Source of the DNA: Kalmusia sp. IMI 367209
Lineage: Eukaryota; Ascomycota; Dothideomycetes; Pleosporales; Didymosphaeriaceae
NCBI GenBank assembly: GCA_027946365.1
Contig: JAPEUQ010000022.1
Coordinates: forward strand, 434,001-498,000
DNA length: 64,000 bases
Reading direction: 5' to 3'
The translations under genes and the position numbers were made by a program. This document shows, piece after piece, positions 1 through 9,754 of this stretch (position 1 is its first letter; each line of letters begins with the position of its first letter). The notes beneath the pieces are model-generated. The model worked only from the letters and a program-made list of their open reading frames with translations. It made no database searches and was not told the DNA's origin.

Positions 1-1626
1 CGAGCCAAGACTAGATCTCGGTTGCTGCTTGGTCTAGGAATCGGCGCCGGTGGACTCGAGAAGCATGAGAACGCAGTGGGCTTGGTTAGGTCTTTCGTTT
101 GGCCAGCGGAGGGGGCGATGGCCAGGCGACACAATGGTATGTCTCTACGTTACAAAGTAGTTATCGCTGTGCGTGGATCGCTTCTCGAAATGTACAACAA
201 GATGGCTGGTTTCGACGCTGGAAACGCGCCGGCTGGACTGACGAGCGCCGATGCTCAGAGGGTCTTGGCACTGCTCCCGATCTTGATTCGGATGAGTGAT
301 ATTCCGAACGCTTGTGCAATTTGCACAGCCACACATTCCACGGTAAAATACCCGCGGGTGAATGGTGTAAGACGTACGGGGTTATCTCGCATTAGCCCGG
401 ATCAGTGGTTCGCTTCCGCTAGAGGTTCTAATCGACATAGAGGCCCTGTATGAAATTACGTTCTGCATCACGCATAGGGCTGACAATGACTTCCTACCGC
501 CAGTAGGAGGCTCTAGGGGCTCGGAGAGGTCATTCTACAAAAATCTGGAGCGGTAAGGGTTAAGGTTGGCGCTGTAGAAAGGGAAGTCTGTTACGCCACA
601 GAAAGAGGTGTTGTACAAATTAGGCTCGGAGGCGAAGATGCGAACGTAATATTAAGGAAAAGTAGATTAAACATATCTAAGATTAGCTGCAGTGGATTAT
701 TTTATAGAATTATTACAATATTTATCATGTACATAGGTTTTGCAGTTGCTGAAAGTCAAAGTGCCCCTCATCTGTCTCGCCATACAGTGTGTCTCGCTAC
801 GCAGGGATGGACCTTAGTCGCACGCCAGCGCACGTCCCACCCACAACACTGACGCGCGACTTTTCGCGCGTTAACTTCAATCTGCCTTTACACCACTATG
901 CGACGCGCTATACTGAAAAAAATTACGGGCAATCAGCGTAACAGATGAAAGTTATGTACGAAGATGCGTCAAACGATTATGTTACTAGATAACGAAAGCA
1001 ACAATGTAAACGCGCTGATGTGCGACCTTTCTACAGTATGGCGGATCTGCAGACGGGGGCCAAATGAGCTAGGTCAAGCGCAGAAGTCGATCGATTAATG
1101 AGTGGGCTAAGACCTAGGCCGAGGCCGGCTTGATACAAGGCTCGGTCCATCTCAACCACCTTTTTCTGTTTTCGAGGAAGCGCAGTTTCAGCAGGTGTAA
1201 AGTCTTGAATCTGCGAAAGCCGTGAGGGGTAAGGTTGCTGTCGGCAGTGCTAGCAGCCCAGGCTCTGCGAAGTTTGTTCGCGACGCCACTGCAATTTGCA
1301 GTTTCAGACCTGATGAAAGAGAGACACGTTAAAAACAGGACAAGAGTCGTCGCAGTCGTCGCCGGGCTTTATATGCGCAGGGCAGAAAGCGCACGCACAA
1401 GCAGCGCTCATTGGTGGTCGTGTTGCGGCGTCTGTGGATTGATTAGAGGACGCGAAGCGAGCAGCCGTATCGGAGCGCACTCTCGTCCCAAGGCAGCATG
1501 TCTAAAAGAGGGCAACCAGGCTGAGAGAGCGACCAGGCTGAGAGAGCGACACTTTTCTGCCTGCCTTCGTTTTTCTGAACACCTCTCGAGCACCTCTGAC
1601 CTACCTGTCTTTACTCGCGCACGAAG
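1..1626. other. Gene-poor left edge
   Basis: No reading frame here has a recognisable domain. An AT-rich patch lies at about 640-740. A segment at 58-215 resembles a segment at about 30.76-30.96 kb (listed separately). The last few hundred bases should hold the promoter of the gene starting at 1627. Confidence 0.6.
58..215 (+). repeat. Diverged copy A of a repeat shared with about 30.76 kb
   Basis: Several blocks match 30761-30960 in the same order and orientation. They include an exact 13-base block (TCGAGAAGCATGA), a block around AGGTCTTT..AGCGGAG, a block around GGCGAC..ATGGTATG, a block around GGATCGC.TCTCGAA, and a block around GA.GCTGGAA. In one frame both copies encode E-K-H-E and, after a gap, R-S-F-V, so the repeat may come from coding DNA. 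Both copies lie upstream of ankyrin-type genes. Identity was judged by eye. Confidence 0.5.
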
Positions 1627-4600
1627 ATGGCCTCCGGCAACCGACTTAGCTGCAGCAACTACCACGTCGCGTGGATATGCCCCGTCGCCGACGTCGAGCT
1701 CCTGCCCGCGCGCTTGATGCTGGACGAAGAGCATCCAGCCCCGCCTTACGACACGCACTTCGACGACAACACGTACATTTGCGGATCCATTAGTGGCCAT
1801 ATGGTTGTCGTTGCGACCTGTCCTCAGGGAGAAACGGGCAACGTTAACGCCGGGCGCTTGACGGGGTCGCTGTTTAAGACGTTTCCCAACATCCGTATGG
1901 CAATACTGGTGGGGATCGGAGGGGGCATTCCTCGTCCGGAAGTCTCCGAGGATTCTCTCAAGAATGTGCACCTTGGAGACGTCGTGGTGGGATGGCCCGG
2001 TGATGGCAAGCCGGCTTGTGTCTATCATGACCGGGGCAAGGCGAAGGGCGACGGGCAGTTCGAGCTGGTAGGTACAATGGGGCGCCCGGACTGGAGGCTC
2101 ATAAGTGCGCTTGGCGTGCTCGTCACAGATAATGAGATTGGCAAAACCAGTTTCGACGATCACTTGGTGCGGCTGCAGCGGTCCAAGAAGAAGAAGTTTA
2201 CGCACCCTGGCCTCGAACACGACAAACTCTTCAAAGCCACGTATCGCCACATTGGGGATCACAGATCGAGGTGCACGCAGTGCGATCCGGTTGAGCTCGT
2301 CCAGCGGCCCCAACGCACTGAAGATGACAAGGACACGCTCGTCTTTCACCAAGGGCGCATCGCCACCGGTGACGCAGTCATCCGAGACGGCAGGCTACGC
2401 GACGAGATCAGCGTGAGATGTGGCGGCGCAATCTGCGTAGAGATGGAAGCTGCGGGGGTAGATGCTAACAGACAATGCTTCGTCATCTGCGGCATCTCCA
2501 ACTACGCAGATTCGCATAAAAGCGACCTATGGAGCTCTTACGCGGCTGGTAGAGCGGCGGCCTTTGCGAGGGAGCTGCTAGGCAGGGTGCAGCCAGCAGT
2601 GGCCTGGGAGATGCAGGCTGTCCTCCACGGTGAGTAGCAGGTGCCGTCTGTAGCGTACTAGGTTGTCTGCTAAGAGAAGCAGTACGTCAGTCTCGCACAC
2701 CCCAATCAACCGCTTCATGCAGAGCACTGACTCAAGATAGCGCAAATACCTAGTTTCGTCCAGGCAGATTACGTACACGGTCTACCTCTCGCTCCTCAGA
2801 GCCACATAGATGGGCTTTCGCAACGATTGAACAACACTCAGGATGCTTCCGATGACCTCGCAAATCATTGCCTGGATATTCGTAAGCAAGGGCAAGAGTA
2901 ATTCCTCCTCGCTGAAGATGAAAATCAAGATGTTCCAAAAATTGACTCCAAATTCGGGCATTGTGGAAGGCGAAAAAGCAAGTCGCTTTATTTAAACCCT
3001 CGCAAGCATCTTGAAGTCAGCTTCGGTGGAGGAAAATTATGCGTCTTTGCTTCAATTGGATAGAGGAGTAGGAGATTCTAATGGATTTGAGAACATCAGC
3101 CCACAGGATATGAAACGTCTCTGCAACATCGTCAAAACGTCCTGTAGTGTTGGCGTCAATACCGACCGTGAGTCGCGCCTTATCCCATCCATTAGATGGC
3201 TGCGGCTAACATTGCGATCAGTTATGAGATTCGATTCAGACAGCCACGGAAGGATCATACAAAAGCGCAGCATGAAGGTGGTCACCATCCAAGGGCACGA
3301 GATAAGGATCACGCTGGTTGAAAGAAACTGTTCGTACGCCTCACACAGCCGTAGCCGGCGAGCCATCCAAGAGAGAAGGACAGAAACCGTTGCAAAGATT
3401 CGAATCGCCAACAATTCTACGGAGCAAGCCGTTATTATGGCGTATATCCATTACAGACAAGAGCCCAATGGGCTACAAAGCTTGAACCCTGTGATCTCCG
3501 TCGGCAAGATCCTCCCTCGCGATTCTTTGATTTTTGACGTCGTCATGAACGGCGATGTCGACCGACTAAGGCGCCTCCTCGCAGAGCGTCGTTTTACATT
3601 GAGAGATAGAGATATGAATGGAACGCCGTTACTACATGTAAGAGACTAATCTATATTGTATGAAGATCCTTCTCTGACAGATTCCAATCAGTACGCTATG
3701 GACCAGCCTAAAATGTGCAAATTCCTTGTCGAAAATGGCGCGGACATTGACGAATTAGCTGCAGACCATTTCTTCCCACAGCGTCAAAGGTATGTAATTT
3801 ATAATGATTCTTACAAGCTCCTGCCCCTTCTTGTATTTATGCGTAATCCATACTATTCTAAGCTCGTCCTAATATTCTAGTAGTGTACCGCTAACTGTTC
3901 CAATACACCCTTTATACCCACCTAAGTATCGAATGCAAACAAGGAAAGATTGTAGACATATATTATTAGAGGCTGGCGCAGATCCTACTCTCAACGGTAC
4001 TGAGGAGAATTTACTTGACTTAGTTATAAGAAACGGCATTCTAGTGAGTGTACACTAAGCTCAGTCTTGCGTTATTCTGCTGACATTATTAGAACACACT
4101 TGAGGACGTCCTAGACATCAGTAGATCTTTCATTAATCTAAATGAGAGGAATTCGTTTGGGGAAACGCTTCTTATCGGGCATGCTCGAGGCAGTTGTGAT
4201 GCCGGCATATTTGCAGCATTACTTGACAGAGGAGCGGACATAAATGCCCGGGACTCTTTAGGAAGAACCTGTCTTCACGTCGCAGTCCTGTCAGCATTTC
4301 GTTGTTATAGAATAGAGCAAGAGGCGCACGCTATCATACTGCTCATCCAACGGGGCGCAGATATTTTCACCTTGGACGACAAAGGTCGTTCCATTTTCGA
4401 GGATGCTTATGAGTGCCACCATAACAGCTGGAGCTGGCGTTCCGTAGGGAGTTATAGAGGCGATCTTTGGGACTATGCGCTTATCCGATGCGGATATGGA
4501 GAGCACATCTGGTCGCCAGACGAGAGGGTATATCACTATACCGAATACTATGACGAAGACGATTTCAAAAGGCTTTGGAACGGATGGGAGCATCTCTGCC

Positions 4601-4866
4601 CGTACTCTGCTGAAACTTCGTCCAAGTGCTCTGTTCTAATACCTGGGTTATTCGGTGAGGTGGAAGAGTGCGAGGAAGAAGGCGAGGAAGAAGGCGAAGA
4701 AGAGGGCGAAGAAGAGGGCGAAGAAGAGGGCGAGGAAGAGTGGGAGGAAGAGAGCGATGGAGAGGGAGATGAAGGAGAGGGAGATGAGGGAGAGGGAGAG
4801 GGAGAAGAGGATGAAGGAACTGATAGCAGCACTTATGTGTTGTCCTCTCAATTCATTGTCTACTAG
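1627..4866 (+). CDS. Nucleoside phosphorylase-like plus ankyrin repeat protein
   Basis: Exons by phase: 1627-2629, 2768-2881, 3021-3167, 3222-3637, 3692-3789, 3881-4043, 4093-4866 (about 904 aa). Residues 12-325 are a PNP_UDP_1-like domain: GIGGGIP near 97-102, EMEAAG at 272-277, then GISNYADSH. In fungi this domain is a common N-terminal sensor or effector module of STAND/NLR-type proteins. The second half holds ankyrin-like units (NGDVDRLRRLL, LVENGADID, LLEAGADPT, LLDRGADINARD, LIQRGADIF) and an acidic Glu/Gly tail. No NACHT or NB-ARC P-loop is visible between them. The first two introns (138 and 139 bp) are longer than the rest, so the fusion of the two halves is less certain than either half. 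If they are separate genes, the first ends at 2637. Exon 3 has no ATG start of its own, which favours one gene. Confidence 0.72.
4672..4743 (+). repeat. 12-bp coding minisatellite (Glu-rich)
   Basis: About six 12-bp units of the type GAGGAAGAAGGC or GAAGAAGAGGGC encode repeated E-E-G-E or E-E-E-G units in the C-terminal tail of the ankyrin protein. Purine-rich GAGGGAGAT-like units follow to about 4815. The serine/proline-rich frames on the opposite strand are shadows of this repeat. Confidence 0.9.
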
Positions 4867-5752
4867 TACATCTTCTCTGTTCACCTAAAAGAGCTTGCTC
4901 TAATCTCCATACATGCTACACAGGATCTCAATTATAAGAAGCGTCAACGCGTGATAGTACCCAGGCGCATCCTCGCGTCCATTCAACGCCCGCTAGTACG
5001 TCTTCTCCACTTCATTAAGCAGTCCAAGACCCGTGTAGAGAAAACCCAAATAATTAGCTTTGCCAAGGGCCTAGGCGTGCTCTGGGACCCCCAACCGCTC
5101 GTAGCTGCATTGTAAAGCATATCCTGGTCAAAATAGAGCATGCACTCGCATCATAGCCCCAGCGTAAGTCTACGCGCATTGAGAGTGTCGCTTTCAGCCG
5201 CGATTACCGGCACAAGGCTGCCGCCGCGGGCCATCTGTCCATCCGACGAACACCACCGCTGTGATTGTTAGTATTATTCTACCGCCATGCCTGTTCGATG
5301 TACTGACACTACTGACCGGAGCACAGGGGATCACCAATTGCACTCGAGCCGAACTTCGCAGTTAGAAACTGGAACTTTGTGAATCAGAAACGGCGATTCT
5401 TGGCACAGAGAAACGTCGCCCTGGGGCGTGGCCAAGTGCGCGTACAATCTCCGTACGAGAATCAACGAAGCGCGTGCGTAGTTCGCGGAAGCTAAAGAGA
5501 GGTGTGGGATGCTGGAATGCACAGAATTGTGACGTAGAGACCAGTCCAGCTGTGCGGGCGCTTGAAGTCTCCGGCCCGATAGGAACTCTATCAACAATCC
5601 TCGCTGTGTGGTTGATTCGTACCGTCAAAACACACTACTGGTAGTCTAGTCCATGTGTTGCGAGTGTTGGTTGGAAATGGGGTTCGCAAATACGGCCGTG
5701 TAAAAGCCCGGGCAGCTCATGTTCCGTATTTCGAGTTTGGCGAATTGGGTCG
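4867..5752. other. Intergenic, with one open stretch at 4924-5115
   Basis: An open stretch of about 64 codons (4924-5115, plus strand) follows a good acceptor (ACACAG) and ends in a stop. It could be an alternative last exon of the upstream ankyrin gene, but the only in-phase donor I find there (GTGTTG, after the acidic tail) is weak. The remainder to 5752 shows nothing recognisable. Confidence 0.4.
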
Positions 5753-6700
5753 TCAGCCATCTCGAATTGAAACCCTCCTTGTCGTCGCCTTCGACGTGCG
5801 ATGAACCCTCTCCGATGTAAATTGGGTCTCAGCCGCCGAATCAGTTTTGGGCGACTTGCGTAACGTGGGTGCCAATCTCGAAGACAGGAGGCGCACATCG
5901 GACATGCCGGCATCAAAATTGAATGACGTGTGGAGATTAGATTGAGAACAGTCTGGTTTCTGAATGACAAAGAGGAGCTGGTTGAGGACGTAGAATTCGA
6001 GTTTCAATTTGATGCTATACACGACGGTCTTGTAAGTCGTCTGAATTTCAAAATTGTTGGTGAACTCGGTGACGAGTAGGCTGGCATCCATGGCGATGAC
6101 CATGAGGTTGATGAGGGTTAGGTTCCGGACTGCTTTCTTCTCTTGCTCCCCCTTGAACTTTAGAATGGGTTTGAGAGCACGAGATGCCCCCCAGATGTAA
6201 AGGCCGGCAATGATCCACTCTTGAACAGAAAAGCCAGTGAGCTGGATCTTTTCGTAGATCGAGAAGATATTGGTAAGTGAGTCGGTAGGGCGTACATTCA
6301 GGGCGAGGTACAACCCTGAGACTGGCAAATGGAGGACGACGAAGTTGGTGATGATCATAATCAGCACCCAGCGGATGTTCCGATTGCTGACCAGATGCAA
6401 TCGCGAGTAAAGGACAACAGCCTGACCAGTCACCATGGCCCACCAGCCCAGGACGATGAAAACACACATGGGCACGTTCGGCGCCAGGCCGAAGTTGCGC
6501 AGCAGCACAGCAGTCGCATGGACGGGGATGCCAATGCATGCCATGAGCATGCTCCAGAAATACAGAGCGTTATGGGTTTTGAACCGGTGGAAGATGGAAA
6601 AGAGAATCTCGATCGAGTTGTACACGGATATACCAAAAAAGGCAGCTATTGTCATAGCCTTTGGCAAGGACACGTCCGCGGGCCCCGACTCGCCCGGCAT
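5753..6700 (-). CDS. DUF7703 family seven-helix membrane protein
   Basis: A single-exon reading frame of 315 codons. I chose the ATG at 6700 (MPGESGPADV) because the family-like sequence begins there; the same frame runs open further upstream but that part is not membrane-like. About seven hydrophobic helices follow, with features I associate with the fungal DUF7703 family: ALYFWSML, GWWAMVTGQAVVLYSRLHLV, EKIQLTGFSVQE and LYIWGA. After the last helix comes a hydrophilic Ser/Arg-rich tail. The function of this family is unknown; a receptor-like or plasma-membrane role is only a guess from topology. No partner genes lie beside it. Confidence 0.75.
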   Translation of the reverse strand: MPGESGPADVSLPKAMTIAAFFGISVYNSIEILFSIFHRFKTHNALYFWSMLMACIGIPVHATAVLLRNFGLAPNVPMCVFIVLGWWAMVTGQAVVLYSRLHLVSNRNIRWVLIMIITNFVVLHLPVSGLYLALNVRPTDSLTNIFSIYEKIQLTGFSVQEWIIAGLYIWGASRALKPILKFKGEQEKKAVRNLTLINLMVIAMDASLLVTEFTNNFEIQTTYKTVVYSIKLKLEFYVLNQLLFVIQKPDCSQSNLHTSFNFDAGMSDVRLLSSRLAPTLRKSPKTDSAAETQFTSERVHRTSKATTRRVSIRDG

Positions 6701-7959
6701 GATAATGTTGAGAAACGAGTAGCAATAGCTAGGGCGTTGAGCGATCACAACAGGTGAGAAAGCAATACTAGTTAAATAGCAGGCGAGTTCGATCTTAATG
6801 TCAAGCTTAGATAATGACTTTAGCGACTGCTTGGCTGGGACGAAAGTGCAGCCCTGTAGCAGCGCGTCTAGAGCAAACAAAAAAATACCGGGCGGCCATG
6901 ATGGCTGACAACGGCATATAGAAAGACGGGAAGTGCAGTCCGGAAGACCTGCCAAGCAATATCCTGCTGGTTGCGGCGCACCATAGAGCCCAACGATGGC
7001 GATGACGGCGATGAAGGCACGGATGGGGAATGCTGTCTTAGCCGCAAGCGTATGCGTCCGTGCTCGCGGTGTGCAAGCTATGAATGCCGAGACTCGACCA
7101 CCCGAGTTGAATATCTTACATGGTTCCACATTCTCGTCTTGGCTGACGGAAATGGCTCCACATGTGTTGCTGCTGCTGGTTTCGGGTCTATCGCTCTTCG
7201 AGAACACTGCTACGGCGCGGTAGTTCTTTCTAGCGCCCGTCGGCAAGCACGCGGAGTTCCACGCTGCTTCCGCACATTCATTAATATTCTCTGATTTCAC
7301 AATCTAGCGTATCGATGCCATTGTAGTGATCTGGCGTTGAGACTGCTCGCATGGTGCTACTGCGACCCGCTTTGGCGGGGCTGGGCGAGGGGTAGGTCGC
7401 GGCGCTGCGGGGGTGAGTCGGCCCGACACAACAGCTGTGCACTCAACGTCGCAGAGCGCCGGGGAAACTTAGCGGTCATTGTCGACCCGGAGAGACAAAA
7501 TTCTCGTCAGCTGCTGAGGTGTGTGTATTTGTGCGTCTAGCCACGTGAAAGTCTTTTCTCACAAATCAGGCTGAGATGCTGCGGGTGCGACAAGACGAAT
7601 GAGGACAGCAGCGCCTAGGTGCGACTCGTATCAGCTTGATGGCAATGCGCGGACTGCAAGATTGAATGTCTTGGAGCTGAAGGCGACGGACGCCTTGAGC
7701 GAGGCCCCAGCTCATCACACAGCAGTCACTACGCTCTTTTCGTGTGGCAAAGCTACACGATTCTAAAACTACATCACAATGAAGCATGTTGCGCAGCACG
7801 TCGTGACCGACTATGCTCTCATTAGTGATGCTACGGTGCAGTAGGGAACGATTCGCCGCTGCCAAATCGCGACGAGCGCATCGCAATCCTTGTCTCCCAA
7901 CTCGTTCCACTTCCGAATGTCCTACGGCATCGATTTTCCTCATTGTCGCAACATGCAAT
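6701..7959. other. Intergenic upstream of the DUF7703 gene
   Basis: Short open frames on both strands (for example 6971-7294 and 7566-7958) have no domain, no splice pattern and irregular composition. I see nothing functional beyond presumed promoter sequence. Confidence 0.5.
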
Positions 7960-8152
7960 TGTTAGGATTAATTATAGCAGCGAGCATTCCTCAAGTAGTG
8001 ATAAGATTGAAATCCGTCTGTTGTTCTCTCTCGTCCCCTGCGTATTAGGGGTGTTGCGCTAGCGCGCTCCTAGCGCCTCGCCTGCGCAGCAATCCTGGCG
8101 GTGACCATCACGTGATTAGAATATCACGGGATCAAGCACTTCACTCCTTACA
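7960..8152 (+). mobile_element. Solo LTR (copy 1), Copia-like ends
   Basis: A 193-bp unit starts TGTTAGGATT and ends CTCCTTACA, so it has the TG..CA ends of an LTR. Flanking pentamers GCAAT (7955-7959) and GCGAT (8153-8157) differ by one transition and look like a decayed 5-bp target duplication. A second copy of the same length lies at 55400-55592; by hand about 20 positions differ, mostly transitions. No primer-binding site, gag or pol lies beside it. It contains a TCACGTGA palindrome near its 3' end, which could act as an E-box-like site. It could instead be another short dispersed repeat, but the ends and duplications favour an LTR. Confidence 0.75.
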
Positions 8153-8638
8153 GCGATATTATTACTTTCACCAGAGCATCATCGCGACAGAGCTTTTCTT
8201 TCAGGTACGCCGCCCGAGCCCGCTCGTCGGACAAGTACGGCCGGCCTTCAAAATCCTCAAAGCCTTGGTCAAGTATTCGCTGTGCTCGTTATTCGCATGT
8301 CCGAGTGGGTATGAAAGCACCATCACGTACCCTGCTTCCGCTTTTTCGTTTTATCGCACATGTTCCCATAGCGGTAGCAAGACCAAGCCTCCAGCTAGCG
8401 CCCACGTTCCCGACAGTCTTGATCCCTTCCCATTCAAGAAGGCGCGTGACAATGAAAGCACGTGATCACCACGGCGGTGATGCAGAAGCAGGATGACAAT
8501 AGAAATATGATTGGCGACCGCGGTGGCATCCTTGTTGGCTGGCCATTGAAGGAACCGCATCTATTCATGTATGCCAGAAAGCAATCATGTGATCTATGAA
8601 TCAAAGCTAGTTATCTTAATAATACCTTTTGACTATCA
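8153..8638. other. Intergenic 3' of the DUF1749 gene
   Basis: Overlapping short frames on both strands have no recognisable content. The region lies between the solo LTR and the 3' end of the esterase gene and should contain that gene's transcription end. Confidence 0.5.
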
Positions 8639-9754
8639 TCACTTCATACTAGCTGCTCCCTCCTCCTCAAGCTGTCTGAGCCTATCGTTACCCTGCTCGT
8701 ATATGCCGAAAGTAAGCTCATCAACACCACCAATAACATCATCAATATATTGCAACAATGCCCCCCGAAAAGATACTAACATTGCCCGTTGCTGCGCAAG
8801 ACTTGCCCCACTAAGATCGTGAGTTGCGTCCTTGATACACTTGCTCTCCCTGTGTAAGTCGATCGGACGAGTAGGATCCGAGGCAAGCGCTTTCTCCCAC
8901 CTTCGCAACAGGTCATGGGCCGTCGCTGGTTGGGAGACAACTTCGTCAGACTCGGAAATCAAAACCAGTATCGAAGGTCGCCCTGCCTTGGCGTGTTCTA
9001 GTAATTGTCTCGCCCCTACTTGACCAAATGTCTCCTTCAACCTCGAGTCATGAAGGTCGTGCGAAAAGAAGTCTTCTTGCCTCGGATTGTCCGGCGACGA
9101 GGGTGAAGCCATGTCCAAGAATCTTGAGATACACAGCGGTGCTCTTCCGAGTAACGGCTTAGTCCAGGTCAAAGGTAACAGATATGTTGCATGCTCCTCT
9201 TCCGGCACGGTGGCAATGAGTTGTATACACTTCTCGAAGAGCTCTTTTCGCTCCGGATCTTTGTTTACTTTGGATACCATAAGAAAATCTCGATCTGATA
9301 ATGGAGCTTGCAAGATGGCACCTTGCACCTTCGGGCGCAGAACATCGTTGGTAGTAGGTGCTGAGACGTAGTGAAGTGTGTCCTGACACCCTGTGCTCTG
9401 ACCCAGCAGCACTACATTTGTGGGTTTTCCTGTCCTGATGACATCTCGGATATAAGTGATAGCAAGCCCAATTTCCTTGATATCTTGGGTGATATCAGAA
9501 GTACCGTAACCTTTCATAGCAGATGAAAGCTGGACGTGCATGAGTGTCCATTGCTGCGCTTTGTGTCGGGGAAAGAGCTGGGCAAGATGACTGAGATACG
9601 GTGGGGTTGAGAAGTTGTCGTTCAGGCCACCGATGAAGAGGAGAATGTTGGGTGGTGTCGGTGGTAGTGTTGTGGGTGTGGTAGGATGGCGCGGTGTATA
9701 TTCAAAGAGATTAAGAACGGGCCTTTTTATGTAACTATGCAGAGTACCCTCCAT
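8639..9754 (-). CDS. DUF1749 (UPF0613) alpha/beta hydrolase
   Basis: An intron-less gene of 371 aa. The N-terminal strand IGGLND (about 41-46) is the oxyanion loop usual in this family. The nucleophile elbow GQSTG places Ser120. A late strand ILVLISESDE offers the acid, and the His in DATHD near the C-terminus completes a likely Ser-Asp-His triad. The family (PF08538) includes SidJ-type hydrolases that cleave ester siderophores such as fusarinine derivatives, but no siderophore genes are nearby, so the substrate is open. No signal peptide is seen, so it is probably cytosolic. The start is the only early ATG and is followed at once by conserved sequence. Confidence 0.85.
   Translation of the reverse strand: MEGTLHSYIKRPVLNLFEYTPRHPTTPTTLPPTPPNILLFIGGLNDNFSTPPYLSHLAQLFPRHKAQQWTLMHVQLSSAMKGYGTSDITQDIKEIGLAITYIRDVIRTGKPTNVVLLGQSTGCQDTLHYVSAPTTNDVLRPKVQGAILQAPLSDRDFLMVSKVNKDPERKELFEKCIQLIATVPEEEHATYLLPLTWTKPLLGRAPLCISRFLDMASPSSPDNPRQEDFFSHDLHDSRLKETFGQVGARQLLEHAKAGRPSILVLISESDEVVSQPATAHDLLRRWEKALASDPTRPIDLHRESKCIKDATHDLSGASLAQQRAMLVSFRGALLQYIDDVIGGVDELTFGIYEQGNDRLRQLEEEGAASMK

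Noticed and set aside
1408..2352. 314-codon open frame antisense to the phosphorylase-like exon
   Set aside because: It is the shadow of a GC-rich coding exon, has no domain and no splice context.
4548..4884. Ser/Pro-rich and Phe/Leu-rich frames, and a Lys/Arg-rich plus frame, over the acidic repeat
   Set aside because: They are alternative frames of the 12-bp Glu minisatellite.
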